A stretch of 64,000 nucleotides of DNA from NCBI RefSeq assembly GCF_902459465.1, contig NC_047063.1, forward strand, positions 19,433,685 to 19,497,684, given 5' to 3'. This document shows, in pieces, positions 51,309 to 63,526 of the stretch; the stretch's first letter is position 1, and each line of letters begins with the position of its first letter. The notes under the pieces are model-generated. The model was not told where the DNA came from and searched no databases. It was given only the letters and a program-made list of their open reading frames with translations. A program made the translations under genes and the position numbers. This DNA comes from Asterias rubens. Taxonomy: Eukaryota > Echinodermata > Asteroidea > Forcipulatida > Asteriidae.

Positions 51309-54300
51309 CTACAGAGGGAAGGTGTCACAAAAGAAAAGATCTCGTCAAATTTGATCACTGTAACATCTCCAGTGACATCCGACCTTCATTACTCTTCTTG
51401 AGGCATGGTGGACACTATAGGGGTGTACTGTTTGGTTTGGGTGTAAACAATCTGATTTACCAATGTCCACCATTTATCAAATTGAATATGTAACTGACAA
51501 TGTCAGAACCAGACACACTAGATTCCAGGGCCGAATCCAGGGCTCGGCCTAATACCGTCGAATTCTGCGCTTACGATCATCATTCTCAGTCAACTGTGCA
51601 AGCGCCGAATTTATGCGCTAGGTGCGTTATTGAAGAAACCCTAGTAATGTAGAGTACACACGCCCATTCCCTGTTAACCCGTGAAATTGGCTTGACTTAA
51701 GGGCGGAATTCTCTACTTCAGTGAGTACAGATCCTTTGCTTACAGTCTGACAGTAAGCAGAGTCATAAAATTGGGCCCAGTAGAGTCTTGACATTTTAAA
51801 GAGTGTACTTGCCAGCCTTCAAGAGAAATAAATAAATACGAAGGAACAAGAAAACTATTTTGACTCACTCTATTCAAGGTCTTGAATGCCACTGCCGGCT
51901 CATCCTCGTCAAAATCTGTTTCCAACTTCTTGATGTCAGCCTTACTTAGAAAAGGTTTCTATTAATAGAAAAGAAACAAATCTGCATAATAGTCGTTGAA
52001 AGGACACACAATATTTCATGATCAAAGAAGTGGAGGTTGGCAGGTCACCTAGCAACAGGAGGTATGGCAACAGGTGGGCATGCAAAACAACCAACTGGAC
52101 TCCAAGAAACTGGACAAGAAAAAAAGGGCAACAAACATGACAAAACAGAAGATGGAGAGATGACCTAATAGTACATATAGGGGCATCCAGTAGCAATAGA
52201 CAGTGCAGGATAGAGTGAAATGGTAAATTGGTGAAGAGGCTTTCATCCCAAGTGGAGTGATATATGCCAGACAGACAGACAGACAGACAGACAGACGTAC
52301 AGACAGACAGACAGAAATATTTCATTTTGACACCAAGAAATTCAAAATAATCCCCAAGGCCTCAGGAGGTAACCACCCATATCAAGAACAGGAAACTTTG
52401 CCATTTTCTCCTGCCACAAATATCCCCCACTTTTCGGGAAAGTTTGGTTTTTGAGGTACAGTGCTCTGTGCACTTTGTTAAAAAAAATAGCTAAGAAAAA
52501 CATATCATCTGGATTTAGAATAGCTTTTGTCTACATGTAAATTAACAGCTTACTTGTGGTTGTTTTATCTGTTGATTATCAGTGGTGGTGGTTAGAAATA
52601 TTTGTTTTTATTTGTTCCAAACAAATGCAAAAGATTTTGACTGAATAACGATCACAAAGTTTCTCTCCCAACCTGCAAGTGTTCAAGCCATGACCATAAA
52701 AGCATCGCGAGGACGAATGGGTCCTCTTCAGTAGACACAATCTCCCAAGCTGACGTGCTGCGATTTATATTTTGCTGCAGGGAATAAAGCAAATAAATAC
52801 TTGCAGAATTTGGGATATATACATTGAAGTATTGGCAGAATGTGTGATTTGACTAATGCCAAATAACCTAAAAATGTTCATTGGTTTATGGTCCCAAACA
52901 GACCAGGATTTTTTATGACCAAATTGTGGACCTCAAACTTTTTTCAACTGTCGCGCTAGTAAGTAAAATTTAAAATGCGTATTTTAAAAAAGTCCCACAC
53001 TTAAAAGTTGTTATCAAATTTTGTTTAGCCGTTTTGCATGCTATTGCTGCATGCTGTTACTGCTACATTATTCAGTGCTTCTAGTAGAATGGTTGCAGTA
53101 CATGATCTGGGGCACTCTCACATAGTCAAGTGAGTACGATTCTTGTAAGCTTAGCTGAATTAGTTTAGTTTATCTACGATACTTATATTAATTTTTAATT
53201 TATGTTACTTTTTATTTATTATTCAACAATAAGGAAAAATTGACTGGAATGGGATTTAAAACCTGCAACCTTGCGATTAACATGCCGGCATTCTCCCAGC
53301 TGAGCCATCCGCGCTATCGGGGCTAGATGGCCATTAAGGTGAACTAACCGCGAGGTAACAGGTTCAAATCCCTTTCTAGTAAATTTGTCTTCTTCAACCC
53401 AGAATTGTATCAAAATGTACCCAGTCAGTTTCCCTTTTGTCGCTTATTTTCAGTATAAATATTTAAACGTATTTCTCACCTGTAATGAATCTACTCGACG
53501 TTGGACGCTCTGGAAAAAGAAAACAAGAGGACAGCTTTTAATTTCACTTTACAATTAGTAAACAACAACAAGTGTCTGAAAATAAAGTCAAAATAAATAT
53601 GAATGCACCATGTTGCTGAACTTAACATAAAAACAGTGAAAGGACAAAAGTGCTCTGACCGGGACCTGAACCCACACTGCGGTGACTTAACCACTACAAC
53701 TTGAATTTGATGCTCTAAACCAGTTGGCCAAGACACTCTATCTAATAACGATAAACAAAGTAAGAAGACCAGGCCCTGCCTGCTTTGAAGACTCTTACCT
53801 GCAATACATGTGATAATTCATTCTGGTTGGTACCGGTCTCTAACAATGATGCATCAAAAGCCATGGCTGTACCGACCCTCAAAACATCATCGCTGCCTTG
53901 TGAATCATGAATCAATAACGTTGATAACGTCAACGAGGAACGCTTTGTCATCGATAGCGACACCCGCCCAGAGGAACTTGAATTAGCGGCCTTTAACGTC
54001 GAGTGAGCGTTACCGTGACTCCTCACAAACTGAGCGTTCTGTCGCGGGGAAACCTCAGCGGTGACACTACGATCGTCATCTGAACTAGAGACACTCGATG
54101 CAACGCTGCCATTGTTGGTGTTACGTCGGTAGTCCAGCATGGGACTAACACGCCCTCGTAATGCAGACTCATTGGGTTGAGGGATACCTAGGCTGTCCTG
54201 GGTAACATTCTCTAGGCTACTGCTTCTCTGTCTCAGTGGGGGTAGCTTGTTATTAGTAGGTACGTCATTCACTCTTCGCCTATTCCTTGGGCTTCCCGGG

Positions 54301-57300
54301 TTGTTACTTTGTGATTCTCGCTGGCTTTGTGATTCCCTCTGGCTTGGGAACGCACCTGGTGCTGTTTTCTTTAACATATCTATGTTCTCATGACGTCCTC
54401 TCGGTTGCTGGTTAGTCACACAGGAGGCAAGTACACTTAGTCGATTGCACACAACACACACAATCTACAATAAGAGTAGACAAATAATCACTGATATGCA
54501 AGTTGTACGCAGTTCAAATAAAATCAAATCAATCAACATTTATTTCCATACAGACACAATATACAAATACAAACAATAGGATTTTACAAGACTGAAAGGA
54601 GGCATGGCCCATTAAAGGAAAGCTAGTAGGCTGGGATGCCTTTACAAAACAATGGATACTAATAATCTGTATCCCTTATAGAATATATCTGAACCTCCAT
54701 TTCTACAAATGCTTTTAGGTGCTTACACATAAAAAAAATGTTCAGTAAAAAAAATGTTTTATGGTTTGTTTTTTAAATGTGGTACATGTTTTTCTTGATG
54801 ACTTTTACTATGGATGGAGCTGTACCAGTGATAGATGGGTATGATTCGAGGAGAAGCTACGGGCAAATGAGAGAGACTATTACAAAATTGTTACATATCA
54901 AATTATACATCAACCAACAAATTATCCTGACCTTTGGTAGATGTTTTAATTCTCGAGCCTCGTAGCCATGCAGCATTAGCTTCTGTCTGATCAGGAACTG
55001 GTCCAGAGTGAAAGGGTACGCACAAGGATCACTTCAAAAGATAATGAAAAATATAACTTGTTAAAACACTTATATGAAAAATATATCAATCACATGAAAA
55101 GTATACTACATTTATAACACACACATGAAAAGTGTTGAAAGTATAGTATATAAATATGAAAGTATTTATACACAATGAGCATGTCTTCTGGGATTGCGAC
55201 TGACCAAAACAGAAAAACAGGTCCCCCTTCAAGTCACTCCTAGGCCCCCTTCTAGTCACTCCCAGGCCCGAGGTTGTGCTCTAGTGACCTCATCATCAAG
55301 AGAGGGCACTGTAACAAGTCAAACATATCTAAGTTATTGCCCCATATGCAAACTATTTCGTGCAAACTATTTCGTGCAAACTATGTGCAAAAGAAGCACT
55401 TCTAGTTCATGGTGGCGCAAATCTCATGCACAAAACTAGTTATAACCCCGCCTGACTGTGTCTCAACCAACCAGCATACAGAAATAGCACGAGGAGATAA
55501 ACGCATACATTAAGAGTGATGAACAATAAAAGTAAATTATTTCAAATATCTGCAAGTCCAAGAGTGACTTTCTTCAATAACTGCAGGTATCTCATCGACT
55601 TACCATAATGAAAACACAACCCTGAATGGAATGAGAAACTTTGCAAACTGCTGGCAACATTCAATCTGTCCAGGAGTCTGTATAGAACCAGCTCTGCAGA
55701 TAAACATACAATGAATCTCGCATTATATTGTTATTTTCTTTTTTATTTATAAACTCTAGTTGCCAAGCAAAGGCGTCTCAATCAATCAATCAATCAGTTT
55801 ATTTCCACAGTTTCAAAATCACAATCAGTATCAAATCATAGGCAATGTAAGTTGGAAATTAAGAAATAAACAGTTGTTTGATAAGATTAATTGAGTGAAT
55901 AATAAGCATTGACATTCGTGAAACTGTGGGGGACCCATACAGAAGCAAAGCTTGTAAGGGTATGGTTCCCTGAGCAAAACACTGTACTTGCCAAGAACCC
56001 AATGGAGAGAAGATCAGGAAGAAAGTTTCAGTTTTTGATCTGGGAGGAAAACCACAGATAATTGTTCTTAAGGAAAGCCAACACAACCAAGTAGGGAAAA
56101 CCCTATCCGCATAGTACTCTTGGCGGGATTTGAACCGGGGTCCTAGAGGTTGAAGGCGAGGAACAATACCTCTACGCCAACCAAACCACATCAAAAATTA
56201 TCACTTGAAATAATTTTACCTTTGAGAAACAAACTGACAACATTTTGTACAGTACCAATGGTGTGTCGTGGTTCCCTGGTTCTATAGTGTTCGGTGTATG
56301 GGTAAAAACCAAAACTAATATTCTTTATCCCCAATGCAAATTTAACATCTCTTATATCGTTGCGGTACCCGCTGCCAAAACATAGGATTCGAATTGCCTC
56401 TAGCCACCGGGCAACCTCGGTAGTCTAGTTGGTAAGACACTGCTCTAGAATTGCAAGGGTCGTGGGTTCGAATCCCACCCGATTTACATGCCTGTGATAT
56501 TTTTTCACAGGACTCGGGGAAAGTACTGAGTATACAGTGCTAACACACATCGGGGTATGGGTAAAAACCAAAATTAAAAAGTTAATATAGTTTTCAAGTT
56601 GTACCATCATTCAAGAACATGTCAAGTGGTCTTGATCAATACCTTGAAGACTATATCGATTCTGGGAATGACCTGATGCTTACCGTTTTTCTCGTACAAA
56701 CTGTATTGCGTTATCCCCTTCCATTCGTTGCTCATATATAAGATAGCAAGCTATAAGAACTCCTGTACGTCCCAGACCGGCATGGCAATGTACTGCAACC
56801 TGTCATAAACAATTAACATACCATCAAGTTAGTACCAACTGAGTAGGGTAGGAAAGGAAAGGAGGTGGGGGAGGAGCAATTCCAACTTCAATATATCAAT
56901 CATAACCTTACAACCCCTTTTTCAATGTGGTATTTCTCTAACTGGGAACAGCGAATGACAAACGCAGAGCTGTATGGAGACTTGCCAAGATTAAGTGATA
57001 AGATCAGGGAACGGGGAGTTAAGATTTGCTGGGCACTGTAGTAGGAGCACGGAGTCTGCATCAAAACTCATTCACTGGAAACCAAAACATGGACGCAGGA
57101 AATGTGGTAGACCAAAGTTGACCTACTTGGATCTTTTGAGGATAGACACCGGACTGGAGACAGCAGAGCTACGGACAGCAATGCAGGACAGAAACCTATG
57201 GAGAGCCAGTACAGTTCATGAACACCACCCAAATTAAACTAAACTAAACTAATAAAGAGACCTACCTTTCCTTGTTTCAAGGCGAAGGACATAACTTTGA

Positions 57301-60300
57301 CCATGTCCAGAATGGAAGGCAGAGAGCGTATACCGTAGTCATCCCAACCAAAGTTATAGAAAAAGACTGCAAAGATAATGGAAGGTTTGATAGAGAAATT
57401 ATCAAAAGGTAGTCGAAGTGCAACAGATACTTATAACCTTTACCTTTTTTGTATTCCTTACCTGGGAGTGGGAGTGTCGTGGGAGTGTCGTGGGAGTGTC
57501 GTGGGAGTGTCGTGGGATCATGTCGTGGGAGTGTCGTGGGAGTGTCGTGGGAGTGTTGTGGTCGAGCGGTAAGAGCACCGAATTCAAACTCTAGTGTGTC
57601 TGATCAGCAGAGTATGGGTTCGAATCCCCAGCCGTGACACTTGTGTCCTTATTAAGCAAGACACATAACCATTGCTGAGCCTTCGGATGGGACGTAAAGC
57701 TGTTGGTCCCATAAGTTGTGTAAACGCATGTAAAAGAACCCAGTGCACTTATCGAAAAGAGAAGGGGTTCGCCCCGGTGTTCCTGGCTGGATTGGCAGCA
57801 TTTTGCGCCACAGCACCTTGTAAACCATTACATGGTGCTCAAGGATTAGGTCTTATACCTCAAAATTCGCCCCACTCCTTGTAGTACTAACACCTGGCGC
57901 TTTGTATCCTTTGGCAAAAGGCGCGTTATAAATACGGGTATTATTATTATTATTATTTACCTGATTCGAGACGTTGAAATTCCATTCATATTAATCTTAG
58001 TTACCCTCACTTAACTTTTGATGAGTTCACAACTAACAAATATATCTATGGATGACATTGGAGTACAAATAAAAAAAGCAAGAAGTTAACATAGTCTGCA
58101 CCATAAACAAGTCGCAGCTTGCGCAAATTTAAAACAAAAAAGGGCCATCTTCAAAGATTGCGCCCAACACATTATACAACATTAAGTATGAACATCAGGG
58201 CACGAAAGTCTTTACAAGTTCCGCCATGCAAAATCAGTTTGAAACACAGGAGAGACACAGTCAGGAAGTTCAAGCAAGCAATGCACTTACCATCTTTTTC
58301 CATAAACTGTTGAGGTTCATATGAGAACCCACTGCTCTGCAGCGGATTGCCGCAGCTGGAATGCTCCCCTGGTCTCTGGAGGTTGATTACTGACTTGATG
58401 CCATTCCTAGTTTCATAAATATTGTTTGTTTTCTTTTAGTACATAGTTGAGAAATGAAGACAAGAACAGGGTTTGATCAGGGCCCAATTTTATAGCGCTG
58501 CTTAACAGCCGATTTTGTACTTACTGCGCAATGCAAATCCATGGTGAATGGCAATATGGTCGCCTAATTTTCTTGCTGTGAAATACGCTTGCACCTTAGC
58601 AAATTTTTCTGCTACAGTAAGCAACAGTAAGCACAAAAATTTGCTTACCGTTAAGCAGCGACATGAAATTGGGCCCAGATGATCTTAATAGATGTTACTT
58701 TGGCCGAAATACACTGATGATGGGTCGACGTAGTCTAGTGGTTAGACTGCAAGACTTGCAATCACAAGGTTGCCGGTTCAAGTCCCCCAACTAAATGCTG
58801 ATTTTATAATGGCTAGAATAAATAGTATGGTTGCTAGAATACCGAATCACAATTTCTTGATTTGTGCAATTCATAATCATAGACGTTAAACCATTGTTTT
58901 TTTGAGAGAGAGATTTGCTGTTACCAGCTTGGTGTTTATATCCCCTTGTGGGAGTTTAATAATATACTAATAGTAACACCATTTATATAGCGCCCAGGCC
59001 TGGAATTTCACGGAGGCGACGGAGGCCATGGCCAACGTTGCCCTTGTCTTGGCCTTGGTGCCCTTTCAAAAATTCCCCTAGACTTTAAGATTTTCCAATG
59101 GAAGTGCCCTTTTAAAAATGAAAATGGCCTTGCCCTCTCAAAGATGAAATTCCAGGCCTGAGCGCCTTTTCCTGAGGTTGCAAAGCGCTCAGAGAATGAA
59201 AAGAAAAAACAGCAATGGGAATAAAAAATAAAAAATCAAGAGGAAAACCACAACCAGGCAAAGCCTGTACACAGCATTGAGCCAAAGAAAATTTTGCTGA
59301 TTTTCTTTTTTCCATAACCACACTTCTCCCTCGTAAACTGATTCTCAAAATGCTTTATCGAAAGCTGCTGTACAAACCAAGTAAGTTTTTATTGCCATTA
59401 ATTTTTAGAGTGATTAAAGCGTAAACAGGACAGTTTTAAGGACAATTTTAAATAAATATGAGCACTTACTGAATAAATTGTTCCACGATGCTGAATTTCT
59501 CTAGTGCTTCTGATGATGGCCTAGCCATTGCTAAAATATCATCACCAACCCTGAAAAAACAAATCATCAATAAATGTTTTAAAAAGTGATTATTACTGCA
59601 GATGCTCTAAATACAGCATTGCAAGTTACTTTTTTTCATTTCAGCTTATTTTAGTTTCCTTTAATTCATTTCATTTATTTTGGTTGTGAAGCCAAGAACC
59701 TAATCACTTTACAGCCAAGAACCAAAGACAGAGAAGATGTTTCAGCTTTAAATGTAGAAGAAAACCCTTGAGAATGATTCCAAGGGAAAACCCACAGTCA
59801 GGTAGGGACTGAAAACCCAATCCACTGCAGGATTCAAAAGGGGCTTCTGTAATCCAGAAGATTTGAAATTCCCTTCATAAAATGGCCCTATTGTTACAGA
59901 AAAATTGTCTTGTCCTCTAAGAACTGAAGTACCAGAGGTAGATTTCACAAATGGTAGTCCAAACTTACAGTATGATTAGGACTAGTCCTGTGTAGGTCGC
60001 TTAAAGGCAGTGGACACTATTGGTAATTACTCAAAATAATTATTAGCATAACACCTTACTTGATAACGAGTAATGGGGAGAGGTTGATGGTATAAAACAT
60101 TGTGAGAAACGGCTCCCTCTGAAGTGACGTAGTTTTTGAGAAAGAAGAACTTTTCACGAATTTGATTTTTAGACCTCAAGTTTTGAATTATGAGGTCTCG
60201 AAATCAAGCATCTGAAAGCACACAACTTCGTGTGACAAGGGTGTTTTTTCTTTCATTATTATCTCGCAACTTCGAAGACCGATTGAGCTCAAATTTTCAC

Positions 60301-60697
60301 AGGTTGGTTATTTTATGTATGTTGAAATACACCAAGTGAGAAGACTGGTCTTTAAAAATTACCAATAGTGTCCAGTGTCGTTAAGATTATAGTAAGAACA
60401 AGTTACTTGTAGTAACTTGAGATAAGACTATAGTCTTAACATCAGGTCCGAAGCTTTCAACCAAACCTACCAAGATGAATTTAGTCCATTAAGTGCCATT
60501 TCTTGCTCTGTCCACCTGGCTGGGGTGTCATGTTTGCAGTTCTTTCCTCCACAGAACATGGCACACTGCCAGGGGCCTGGTGTAATCTGCCTAACGGTGT
60601 TTGATAGCTTGCCATACTTAGCCGTTGGTCGTTGGATTGAGCTGATATGGGAGCCAGACTCCGAGGGATGTTGGCTGTCGACTGTGGAGGACTTCAT
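50679..60697 (-). CDS. PTPDC1: Protein tyrosine phosphatase domain-containing protein 1
   Basis: PTPDC1 is a cysteine-based phosphatase reported to influence cilia and centrosomes. Exons on the minus strand: 60697-60471, 59550-59470, 58406-58291, 57366-57266, 56799-56684, 55693-55604, 55031-54932, 54464-53799, 53509-53480, 52774-52673, 51958-51869 and 51308-50679. All phases agree and they sum to 2349 bases, or 782 residues; human PTPDC1 has about 754. The active-site loop HCHAGLGRTG places Cys180 and Arg186, and the preceding acid loop has Asp150/Asp151 (FGWDDYG). The N-terminal CGGKNCK..PARW motif and the C-terminal DPFVLAMLLWSWLEHLQ block are both family hallmarks. The large exon 8 is Ser/Asn-rich and poorly conserved. 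The start is the first ATG of the exon-1 frame; that frame stays open upstream, so an earlier start cannot be excluded. Confidence 0.96.
51869..53509 (-). CDS. PTPDC1: PTPDC1 exons 9-11
   Basis: Exon 9 (53509-53480) is a 30-base exon reading SVQRRVDSLQ. Exon 10 (52774-52673) reads SAWEIVSTEEDPFVLAMLLW, then SWLEHLQ. Exon 11 (51958-51869) reads KPFLSKADIKKLETDFDEDE. They correspond to the human WERI...DPFILCSLMWSWVEQL and following residues. Confidence 0.92.
52268..52313. repeat. (CAGA)n microsatellite
   Basis: About 11 copies of CAGA, one interrupted (CGTA). PTPDC1 intron 10. Confidence 0.95.
53650..53745 (-). repeat. tRNA-derived SINE head fragment
   Basis: On the minus strand: GTGTCTTGGCCAACTGGTTT, later GTGGGTTCAGGTCCCGGTCA. 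It abuts the PTPDC1 exon 8 donor side at about 54 bases. Confidence 0.5.
53799..54464 (-). CDS. PTPDC1: PTPDC1 exon 8: low-complexity linker
   Basis: 222 codons rich in Ser, Asn, Arg and Pro, including SSVSSSDDDRSVTAEVSPRQ. It starts IVCVVCNRLSVLAS, which continues the conserved helix after the catalytic domain. The rest is probably disordered and phosphorylated; I see no domain in it. Confidence 0.9.
54932..55693 (-). CDS. PTPDC1: PTPDC1 exons 6-7
   Basis: Exon 6 (55693-55604) reads AGSIQTPGQIECCQQFAKFL. Exon 7 (55031-54932) reads FTLDQFLIRQKLMLHGYEAR, then ELKHLPK. These match the human SIQTRGQ and QYLIRQRHLLHGYEAR region that closes the phosphatase domain. Confidence 0.94.
55859..56190 (-). 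repeat. tRNA-derived SINE, second type
   Basis: Minus strand: GGTTGGCGTAGAGGTATTGT, then CCCGGTTCAAATCCCGCCAA (B box), followed by a body about 230 bases long. The tail appears as AATCAATCAATCAAT on the plus side. Related text occurs at 59690-59860 (AGAACCAAAGACAGAGAAG and AAAACCCACAGTCAGGTAGG). Confidence 0.5.
56400..56575 (+). repeat. tRNA-derived SINE, third type
   Basis: GGTAGTCTAGTTGGTAAGAC (A box) and GGGTTCGAATCCCACCCGAT (B box), then TTTACATGCCTGTGATATTT. Related heads occur at 20150-20300 and 29600-29760. Confidence 0.6.
56684..56799 (-). CDS. PTPDC1: PTPDC1 exon 5: catalytic P-loop
   Basis: Reads VAVHCHAGLGRTGVLIACYL, the complete CX5R phosphatase loop with Cys180 and Arg186, so the enzyme should be catalytically competent. 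Acceptor TTTATGACAG, donor GTAAGC. Confidence 0.97.
57266..57366 (-). CDS. PTPDC1: PTPDC1 exon 4: acid loop
   Basis: Reads VFFYNFGWDDYGIRSLPSIL, then DMVKVMSFALKQGK. The FGWDDYG stretch corresponds to the general-acid loop. Donor GTAGGT. Confidence 0.94.
57466..57556. repeat. 11-bp minisatellite joined to a SINE head
   Basis: GTGTCGTGGGA repeated about eight times with one ATCAT interruption, running directly into GTGTTGTGGTCGAG, the start of the SINE at 57545. Confidence 0.9.
57545..57955 (+). repeat. tRNA-derived SINE, full length, PTPDC1 intron 3
   Basis: Head GTGTTGTGGTCGAGCGGTAA, B box GGTTCGAATCCCC, body GAGAAGGGGTTCGCCCCGGT, tail GGCGCGTTATAAATACGGGT plus (ATT)n. Its 5' end merges into an 11-bp minisatellite. 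Confidence 0.82.
58291..59550 (-). CDS. PTPDC1: PTPDC1 exons 2-3
   Basis: Exon 2 (59550-59470) reads VGDDILAMARPSSEALEKF. Exon 3 (58406-58291) reads NGIKSVINLQRPGEHSSCGN, then PLQSSGFSYEPQQFMEKD. The INLQRPGEH..CG stretch is diagnostic for PTPDC1. Confidence 0.94.
58481..58677. mobile_element. Foldback repeat F, clearest copy, PTPDC1 intron 2
   Basis: Ends GGGCCCAATTTTATAGCGCT and its near-complement, about 197 bp. Confidence 0.7.
58722..58830 (+). repeat. tRNA-like SINE head, fourth type
   Basis: GACGTAGTCTAGTGGTTAGA and CCGGTTCAAGTCCCCCAACT, followed by AATGCTGATTTTATAATGGC. The same trailing text with a worn B box occurs at 2461-2515. Confidence 0.5.
58985..59160. repeat. Dispersed foldback-like repeat
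   Basis: GCCTGGAATTTCACGGAGGC at one end and GATGAAATTCCAGGCCTGAG at the other. Related text occurs at 18775-18960 and 31190-31270 (AATGGAAGTG.CCTTT, AATGGCCTTGC.CTCTCAAAG). Confidence 0.6.
60001..60384. mobile_element. MITE family A copy in PTPDC1 intron 1
   Basis: Full copy with TTAA ends and an AGACCTCAAGTTTTGAATTA centre. It lies 87 bases from the exon 1 donor. Confidence 0.85.
60471..60697 (-). CDS. PTPDC1: PTPDC1 exon 1
   Basis: Starts MKSSTVDSQHPSESGSH and reads QCAMFCGGKNCKHDTPARWT, the conserved pre-catalytic Cys motif of this family, ending NGLNSS. Donor GTAGGT, two bases left over (codon W completed in exon 2). Confidence 0.93.
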
Positions 60698-62179
60698 CTT
60701 GATGAGGATGCTGCACTTGTTAAACTTGTGAGAGTCTTGGGGGGGGGGGTTACTACAAGGAGCAGGCAGGACACCACGTTACCTCATCACAGCATGGTTA
60801 TCTTGTATCCCTGTAGAAGAAGAGTACAACATTTTAAAGAAAGAAAATTTCAAGTTTGAATCAAGTTTTAGGAAGTTACGCTCAGCACAAATACAATAGA
60901 ATGTAGGTTTCTAGCTAAAACTTAGAGGGAATGAATTTCCATTTCCGCAGGTTCTGTTTCCACAAGTCACGTGAAATTTTCTGTTTTATTTTTTACTGGG
61001 GCCAGTTGGTGATTTGTGAAAGTGAGGTTGGCAACAGAAAATCACTGGCTCTAAAACTTCATGCAATATATGTTAGTTTCCACATTAATACGTAGATATG
61101 CTTCAAGTCAAGTTCACTGCTGGCCAAATCCATAATGTTAAAAGATAAATCTACAAGTTTTCTATTCTAGTTGATAACATCATTTTAGAAATTCTTCCTG
61201 CAGAGCTGAAGAACACTTGCGAGACGTCACTCAAGATTCAAAATCCTTTGAATACTTGTCTGGGGAAAATTCTGATTCGCAGCCACCAGTTGTGCAATTT
61301 TCATATGTATGCCTAGTAGCTTCAATTCAAACTATAATAGTGACCTCTTCTATCTCGCTGGTATACAAGAAAGTGCTCAAGCAGTGGAGCACAAACAAGA
61401 AAAGGTGAAAACTACTTGAGGTTTAACAGATACTGACAATGCATAGTGGCGAGGTTTAACAGATACTGACAATGTATACTAGCGGAATAGATAGCAACCT
61501 TGCACACACCAGGTGTACTGCACGGTTGCAATCAATCTTGTACTGCACCGAAACCAACAAACTAATCCCTTGTGCATCCAATTAATACAGAATACCTCCA
61601 CCCCCGTCACTAATTAGTCAAAATGCATTGCTCTCTGAACAATCTATGTGGATGGAGACGAGAAACTCAGGCAAACTGATTATGTACCAGTATAATGTAA
61701 ACAACAGAGTCTGAAGGATACTGCAATGAGATGACGACTTGCCAACCAAAGGATGAGATGGGTTGCTATGGCAACAGGAGTCTGGAAGACTGTAGTCGAG
61801 GGTCCACTAGAACCATAATGATAAATATAACTGGGCTTGCTGATGTTGTTATGATATTCACAATGTTATACAGTGTACAGCTGTACAGTGTGTGAGTGCT
61901 ATGGGCATTACTCTTGGCTACTTATTTAACACGTTTAAAGGATGGACATACCTTTGTAATTTATCCACAAACTAATTCCATATATAAACCTACTTGGTTT
62001 TAAAACATAGAGAGTATGATATTATAAGTTATCACACAAGCGCGAGTGGAATACGGAAAAATATAGCGCTTCTGCGTCCCATATCCAACGACACACAATA
62101 CGCATGGTAGTGATATTAGCCGTGCAAATAGGTTTTTATCACCACTCCATTCTGCCAATCTGATTGGAGGATTAGCGCG

Positions 62180-62480
62180 TACTTGAATAATTATTATAGA
62201 ACATTGTTAGAAACGCCACCCTTTGAAGTATTAAGAGAAAGATGTCATTTTTCAACAAAACATTTGAATCTGAGAAAGGCTTCAGGCATGAAGCCTCTGA
62301 AGCCTTTCTCACGCATCTGAAAACACAATTCTATGCAACAAGGGTGGTGGTTTTCTTCTTATATCTTGCTACTCTGATTTTCAATTCAGCACAAATCTCC
62401 ACAGGTTTGTTATTTCAAGCATGTGGAGATACTAGTTTTTGATTTGACAATTTGTTTTACCAAAAGTATACCCTGACTTT
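62180..62480. mobile_element. MITE family A relative, diverged
   Basis: Has a central palindrome GAGAAAGGCTTCAGGCATGA/AGCCTTTCTC and an ACAGGTTTGTTATTTCAAGC block. An ORF through it (62242-62442) is an accident of the repeat. Confidence 0.6.
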
Positions 62481-62584
62481 AAATTATATGACGCTGACTT
62501 TCTTTCAGAGAGTAGCCCGGCTGGAATTGTTGACATCTGTGTTGATACAACAGGGCTCGATTTCACAAAGCACTAAGATTCATC

Positions 62585-62967
62585 TTAAAGGTATACACTA
62601 TTGGTAATTGTCAAAGACTAGCCTTCACAGTTGGTGTATCTCAACATATGCATAAAATAACAAACCTGTGAAAATTTGAGCTCAATCGGTCATCGAACTT
62701 ACGAGATAAAAATGAACGAAAAAAACATCCTTAACACAGTTGTGTGCATTTAGATGGTTGATTTCAAGTCCTCAATTTCTAAATCTGAGGTCTTGAAATC
62801 AAATTCGTGGAAAATTACTTCTTTCTCAAACACTATGGCACTTCAGAGGGAGCCGTTTCTCACAATGTTTTATACCATCAACCTCTCCCCATTACTTGTC
62901 ACCAAGAAAGGTTTTATGCTAATAATTCTTTTGAGTAATTACCAATACTAGTGTCCACTGCCTTTAA
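62585..62967. mobile_element. MITE family A copy upstream of PTPDC1
   Basis: Full copy with TTAA ends. The flanks extend the symmetry (TCATCTTAAAGG / CCTTTAAGATGA), perhaps because it inserted into a palindromic site. Confidence 0.8.
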
Positions 62968-63502
62968 GATGATATGTCAATAGTGGTTTGTATTGTGACA
63001 TCTCATTTTGCTTGGCAATTGAGATTGATACACATTTAAGATCAGTCTTGGCTTTTTCTTAAATCGGCCCGTTGGTTGTTTGGTATGAAGCGCCACTGTG
63101 TGCATTCAACAGATATCAATAAGAAATTGCCTGTGGGCCAACTCTTGTTCTCTCAAAACAGTGAAAGGGTAACATTCAGAAAAATAGTATTTATCCCTAG
63201 TGAAATAACAAAAATTAAAGCCAGGTCCAACGTGGCAAATTAACAGGCAACTTGGAGGCTACCAATTGCACTGCATGCAAAAAGAACACTTCGCTAAACA
63301 GACATTCGTCTTAGAACCTTACATGCACTGTCCTCAAGAAAATGGGAATTAACATTATTTTTGAATGTTTGTTCCTCTTGAGGCTTGCCTGGAACTGGTT
63401 GACTGTAAATTGCCCTGTGTGACATGGTCCAGATTAATTGCAGTATATTCAAAGTGGCCTCTCATAACCGTGCCTAGTGGTCTAGAGCTCAGACATCGAT
63501 AT

Positions 63503-63526
63503 GGGGGGGGGGGGGGGGGGGGGGGG
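63503..63526. repeat. Poly(G) run of 24
   Basis: Uninterrupted G run. Shorter ones occur at 1729-1743 (15 G) and 60739-60749 (11 G). Confidence 0.95.

Noticed and set aside
61217..61408. Small plus-strand gene with a hydrophobic stretch
   Set aside because: No recognisable family, no splice partners and a normal length for a chance ORF in AT-rich DNA.
62242..62442. 66-codon ORF
   Set aside because: Lies within a diverged MITE A relative.
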